The notes beneath the pieces are model-generated. The model saw only the letters and a list, made by a program, of their open reading frames with translations. It made no database searches and was not told the origin of the DNA. Shown piece by piece: positions 32,772 through 35,315 of a stretch of DNA of 35,315 nt. Every line of letters starts with the position of its first letter. Position 1 is the stretch's first letter. The position numbers were made by a program, and so were the translations under genes. Source of the DNA: Caballeronia choica (GTDB taxonomy: Bacteria; Pseudomonadota; Gammaproteobacteria; Burkholderiales; Burkholderiaceae); contig NZ_FCON02000082.1 in assembly GCF_001544535.1 (NCBI RefSeq), forward strand, positions 1-35,315, read 5' to 3'.

Positions 32772-33182
32772 ATGGCTAGTGACAAGCGTAAACCGGCACG
32801 CGACGTTCGCGTGGAATTCTGGCGCGACGACGGCGGCGACGTGATCGACGCTGAGACGTTCATTTCGGATTTCGCTGCCCACCACTACAGCACCCAAGGT
32901 GCGCCGCCCCCTCGCATCCTCCCGCTGGATGAGTACCTGAAGCGTAGCAGCGCGCTCGTGGACGGTGATCCGTTCGACCTCGATGTTGCCGCAACGCAGA
33001 GAGCTGAAGACTTACGCCGCGCGTTGGAAAAAGTGCCGTGCTGGCCGAAACGAAGACGCCACGATTCAGCGACGGTGCGAAGATGCGCGACGGCATGCCA
33101 TTGCGCTGGCCGTTCGACCCGTTCGTGCGGGTGTTTTTCGCGCGTGACGAGTTCATCGCCTTCATGCGCGACGAAGCGTTGA
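32772..33182 (+). CDS. Island hypothetical protein, N-terminal part (frameshifted)
   Basis: The frame starts at ATG 32772 with AAGGAGA nine bases before it. Residues 1-87 (MASDKRKPARDVRVEFWRDD ... AATQRAEDLRRALEK) look like real coding sequence; after about 33033 the frame turns to Arg/Cys/Ser-rich sequence typical of a wrong frame. The next frame (33038-33505) continues with convincing protein. Joining them as RALEK-VLAETKTP requires removing five bases within GTGCCGTG. So this is either one frameshifted gene, or two overlapping genes. No family is recognised. Confidence 0.6.
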   Translation: MASDKRKPARDVRVEFWRDDGGDVIDAETFISDFAAHHYSTQGAPPPRILPLDEYLKRSSALVDGDPFDLDVAATQRAEDLRRALEKVPCWPKRRRHDSATVRRCATACHCAGRSTRSCGCFSRVTSSSPSCATKR

Positions 33183-33505
33183 TCGATGGGGGGCAAGTTG
33201 CAAACGACCCGCTGCAACCGGATGCCGCCGACACGAGCCTGCTGTTGGGGCCCGCCTTCGCAAAGCGGAAGGGCAATCAGGCCCCCGGGCCGTGGACGCC
33301 CGAACAACTGGCCGAGCTGATAACGGCGCATCAACTGCTGCAAGCGCAAGGCGTCCGCAATCCGACGACAACGCTTGCCCGCGAGCTGGGGGTTTCCGCC
33401 ACCACGATAGCGAAACACCTGGTCGAGGCGAGGGCGAAGGCGAACGAGGCGAAGCCCGGTGGCGCGAACGTCAGGCGGGTTAAGGGTGGCGGCCGGCAGA
33501 CCTGA
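33038..33505 (+). CDS. Island HTH protein (C-terminal part of a split gene or separate gene)
   Basis: The 155-residue frame (GTG 33038) contains MRDGMPLRWPFDPFVRVFFARDEFIAFMRDEAL and, in the last third, PWTPEQLAELITAHQLL followed by a helix-turn-helix (TTLARELGVSATTIAKHLVEAR) and a basic Gly-rich tail. It probably binds DNA and may regulate the island. No Shine-Dalgarno precedes the GTG, which supports the view that it is the 3' part of the gene starting at 32772. A start at ATG 33071 is also possible. Confidence 0.6.
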   Translation: MLAETKTPRFSDGAKMRDGMPLRWPFDPFVRVFFARDEFIAFMRDEALIDGGQVANDPLQPDAADTSLLLGPAFAKRKGNQAPGPWTPEQLAELITAHQLLQAQGVRNPTTTLARELGVSATTIAKHLVEARAKANEAKPGGANVRRVKGGGRQT

Positions 33506-33519
33506 AAACGTCACGAGCT

Positions 33520-33606
33520 CGCAAGGGGTTGCGGGTTGCCGACCTTCGCCCGCGTCCGGCAACGCATCCAGCCCGCAACGGGTTGCGGGGTTGACCGCAA
33601 CGGGGG
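33520..33606. repeat. Repeated CGCAA/TTGCG palindromes before alpA
   Basis: CGCAA-GGGG-TTGCG (33520-33533) and CCCGCAA-CGGG-TTGCGGG (33572-33589) are hairpin-like palindromes whose centres are 54 bp apart, and a third half, CCGCAACGGGG, lies at 33595-33605. The cluster fills the gap between the HTH gene and the AlpA-like gene, a suitable place for regulator binding or an origin. Confidence 0.5.
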
Positions 33607-33647
33607 CAGCAGGCGGATGCTTCCTGTGTCGACAACAGGAGGCAGCA

Positions 33648-33968
33648 ATGCACACCGAAGCACACCCGCACGCAGAGACGTCGAAGCGGGTTGCCCCCGC
33701 TGCCCAGCGCCCCACGCAGGCCGCCGCCTATCTCGGCATCGCGCGCGGAACCTTGTGGAAGCTGGTCAAGGGCGACCCAGACTTTCCGCAACCGTTCAAA
33801 CCTGCTCCGGGGATCACGCTGTTTTTGACGTGCGGGCTGGACGCCTGGCTAGCCGCGAAAGCCGAAAAGAGCGCGGCTTCGCGCAGCGAGCAATTGAAGC
33901 GCGTTCGTGCGTACCAGGCAAAGCACGACGGCGAATTCGACGCATCGAAAAAAAAACAGCCCGCATAG
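33648..33968 (+). CDS. AlpA-like phage/island transcriptional regulator
   Basis: The 106-residue protein has PTQAAAYLGIARGTLWKLVK followed by DPDFPQPFKPAPGITLFLTCGLDAWLAAKAE, the AlpA/excisionase-type winged HTH arrangement. In P4-like elements AlpA controls integrase expression and excision. AGGAGG lies five bases before ATG 33648; a longer frame from 33459 has no signal. It lies 18 bp before the primase gene, on the same strand. Confidence 0.85.
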   Translation: MHTEAHPHAETSKRVAPAAQRPTQAAAYLGIARGTLWKLVKGDPDFPQPFKPAPGITLFLTCGLDAWLAAKAEKSAASRSEQLKRVRAYQAKHDGEFDASKKKQPA

Positions 33969-33986
33969 GCGGGCCAAGGAACAACT

Positions 33987-35246
33987 ATGTCTGAGGCCGA
34001 TTTTGCCATATCGGAGCATGAGCGCATCAGGATTGCGCTTGAGCATATTCCGCCGGACGTTGATCGCGAAACTTGGCGGCGCATTGCGGCGGCGCTGAAA
34101 ACGGAACTCGGCGACGCCGGGTTTGACCTGTTCTGCCTCTGGAGCGCGAATGGCGATAAGTACCACGCCCCCGCCGCACGCGATACGTGGCTCTCGCAAA
34201 CGCCCGGTCGCATCACTATCGGCACGCTGTTTGAGATCGCGAAGCGTTATGGCTTCGATACGCGCTCGAATCGTCCTGCGCCGCTGCCGCTTGCCGCGCG
34301 CGCACAACGCGAGGCGCAGCGCCAGAAACGAAAGACGAGCGAACTGGCTGCGCGCGACACGAAGCTCAAGCACGCCGCCACGGTTGCGCTCGCGGTTTGG
34401 AACAAGGCGACATCCGCGCGTGACGATCACCCCTACTTGACGCGCAAGGGCGTGCGAGCCGTCGAAGCGCTGCGTGAGATCGACGCGACGAAACTGGCGG
34501 CGCTAGCGAACTACACGCCGAAATCAAACGGTGAGCCCCTACAGGGCCGCGTGCTTGTCGCGCCAGTGCAAATCGACGGCAGGCTGAGCACGCTGGAAAT
34601 GATCGACGAGGCGGGCCGCAAATCGGCTCTCGCGGGCGGCGCGAAGGCAGGCGGTTGCTGGAGCGCCGTGCCCATTCCAGCGCGCGTCAGCGAGATCGTG
34701 ATTGTTGAGGGCGTCGCCACGGCGCTCTCCATATATGAATGCACCGGCGCAGCGACCGTCGCGGCGCTGTCGTGCTCGAACATCCACAAGGTGACGGACG
34801 CCATGCGCGCACAACATCCTGCCGCCGCAATCGTCGTTGCGGGAGACGTAGGCAATGGTGAAAGCAACGCACGCAAGGCCGTGCTCGCTGCTGGCGTGAA
34901 GCTGGCATTGCCGGACTTCGGTGTGGATCGTCACAACGACCAGACGGACTTCAACGACCTGCATCAGGCGAATGGGGCCGATGCGGTGCGCGCTGCTATT
35001 AACGCGGCGGCTGTTCCTGATGCTCCGGTCGCCGATACGACGCGCTATCCCGCGCTCAATGAGCGCCCGTGCTGGCGGATGTATGAAGCGCCAGTTGAGT
35101 GCGGCGGCGACGTGCTCAAACCGGGGGTGTACTGGCATCGCGTCAAGTACGAAAAGGGCAACGCGCCCGCAGTGCTGACCGACCAGTGGACCTGCACGCC
35201 GCTGCGCGTGCTCGCCGTCACCCGAAATCGCGAGGATGCTGGATAG
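33987..35246 (+). pseudogene. Primase/Toprim-DUF927 protein, truncated by an insertion
   Basis: The 419-residue frame has an N-terminal PriCT-2-type domain (IRIALEHIPPDVDRETWRRIAAALKTE, residues about 10-80), a Toprim-like central domain (IVIVEGVATALSIYE, AAIVVAGDVGNGESN, DQTDFNDLHQANG), and the beginning of a DUF927 helicase-like domain (GVYWHRVKYEKG, WTCTPLRVLAVTRN). DUF927 normally continues with a few hundred residues including Walker motifs; here the frame ends at a TAG right after VTRNREDAG, where the inserted sequence begins. AAGGA precedes the ATG. P4 alpha-type replication proteins have a similar role. The rest should lie past the insertion, outside the window. Confidence 0.8.
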
Positions 35247-35315
35247 CGTCAACTGTCTTGTCCGGTCGTCGACAACTATGTTGTCCGGTCGACGGGAGTA
35301 ATTGTCGTGATCATG
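35244..35315 (+). mobile_element. Probable left end of an IS21-type insertion sequence
   Basis: The sequence past the primase break has the repeat TTGTCCGGTCG twice (35258-35268, 35281-35291), the inverted repeat GACAAC-TAT-GTTGTC (35271-35285), and GGGAG before a GTG at 35307. Multiple terminal repeats close to the transposase start are typical of IS21-family ends. The exact first base of the element is not clear. Confidence 0.5.
35307..35315 (+). CDS. Probable transposase (IstA) start, cut by window end
   Basis: GGGAG at 35294-35298 precedes GTG-ATC-ATG at 35307-35315 by eight bases. Many IstA proteins begin with a Met-Ile-Met-like start, so this could be the first codons. Only three codons are visible. 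Confidence 0.3.

Noticed and set aside
33021-33040. Programmed -1 frameshift at the A5 run
   Set aside because: The heptamer does not fit X XXY YYZ in the reading frame and no downstream pseudoknot is evident; a mutation is simpler.
1-35315. CRISPR array
   Set aside because: No regular short repeats with unique spacers occur; the only tandem array is the 173-bp tRNA-Arg repeat.

Overview
The window looks like a chromosomal segment of a high-GC betaproteobacterium of the Burkholderiaceae, most likely Burkholderia, Paraburkholderia or Caballeronia. This rests on the GC-rich codon use, the gmk-rpoZ-spoT cluster with yicC, rph, rdgB and hemW beside it, a minCDE operon, a DUF4148 protein and a YXWQ/WXXGXW-repeat protein. 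No species call is possible from sequence alone.

Layout. 1-826 (minus) is a group II intron RNA with a textbook domain V and no reverse-transcriptase gene; its 3' end falls just outside the window. It lies downstream of greB. 1547-2050 is a tRNA-Arg(ACG) array made by a 173-bp tandem duplication. 2066-11069 is core genome: a NinX-like (DUF2591) protein, spoT, rpoZ, gmk and yicC on minus, then rph, rdgB, hemW and an MFS exporter on plus with overlapping stop/start codons. 11144-12265 holds tRNA-Ser(UGA) followed by a HigBA-type toxin-antitoxin pair with a palindromic operator. 12430-15512 (minus) has a zinc-ribbon membrane protein, the NHEJ protein Ku and a TPR/HTH protein whose start overlaps the Ku stop. 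15846-18441 (minus) holds a Nudix hydrolase, the remnant of an MgtC-type gene, and an NRAMP-family transporter whose metal-site motifs are altered. 19430-26728 is accessory envelope and transport content: small exported, disordered or lipid-modified proteins, an MHS-family symporter, an OpgC-like acyltransferase and a CLC antiporter. 27014-28945 is minCDE. 29093-31164 has a GNAT, a methionine aminopeptidase and a lipoprotein.

31412-35315 is a mobile island: a P4-type tyrosine integrase, a frameshifted HTH gene, an AlpA-like regulator and a primase/DUF927 protein. The primase is cut in its DUF927 domain at what looks like the left end of an IS21-type insertion sequence, whose transposase would start in the last nine bases. 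The layout resembles a phage satellite or a small integrative element.

Most interesting points: the ORF-less group II intron with exon-binding sites matching its 5' exon; the atypical NRAMP protein beside a decayed mgtC; several very small genes (36, 47, 52, 52, 59 and 59 codons) recovered by hand; the frameshift in the island; and two stacked hairpins before the CLC gene. I found no CRISPR array and no clear multi-gene defence system.
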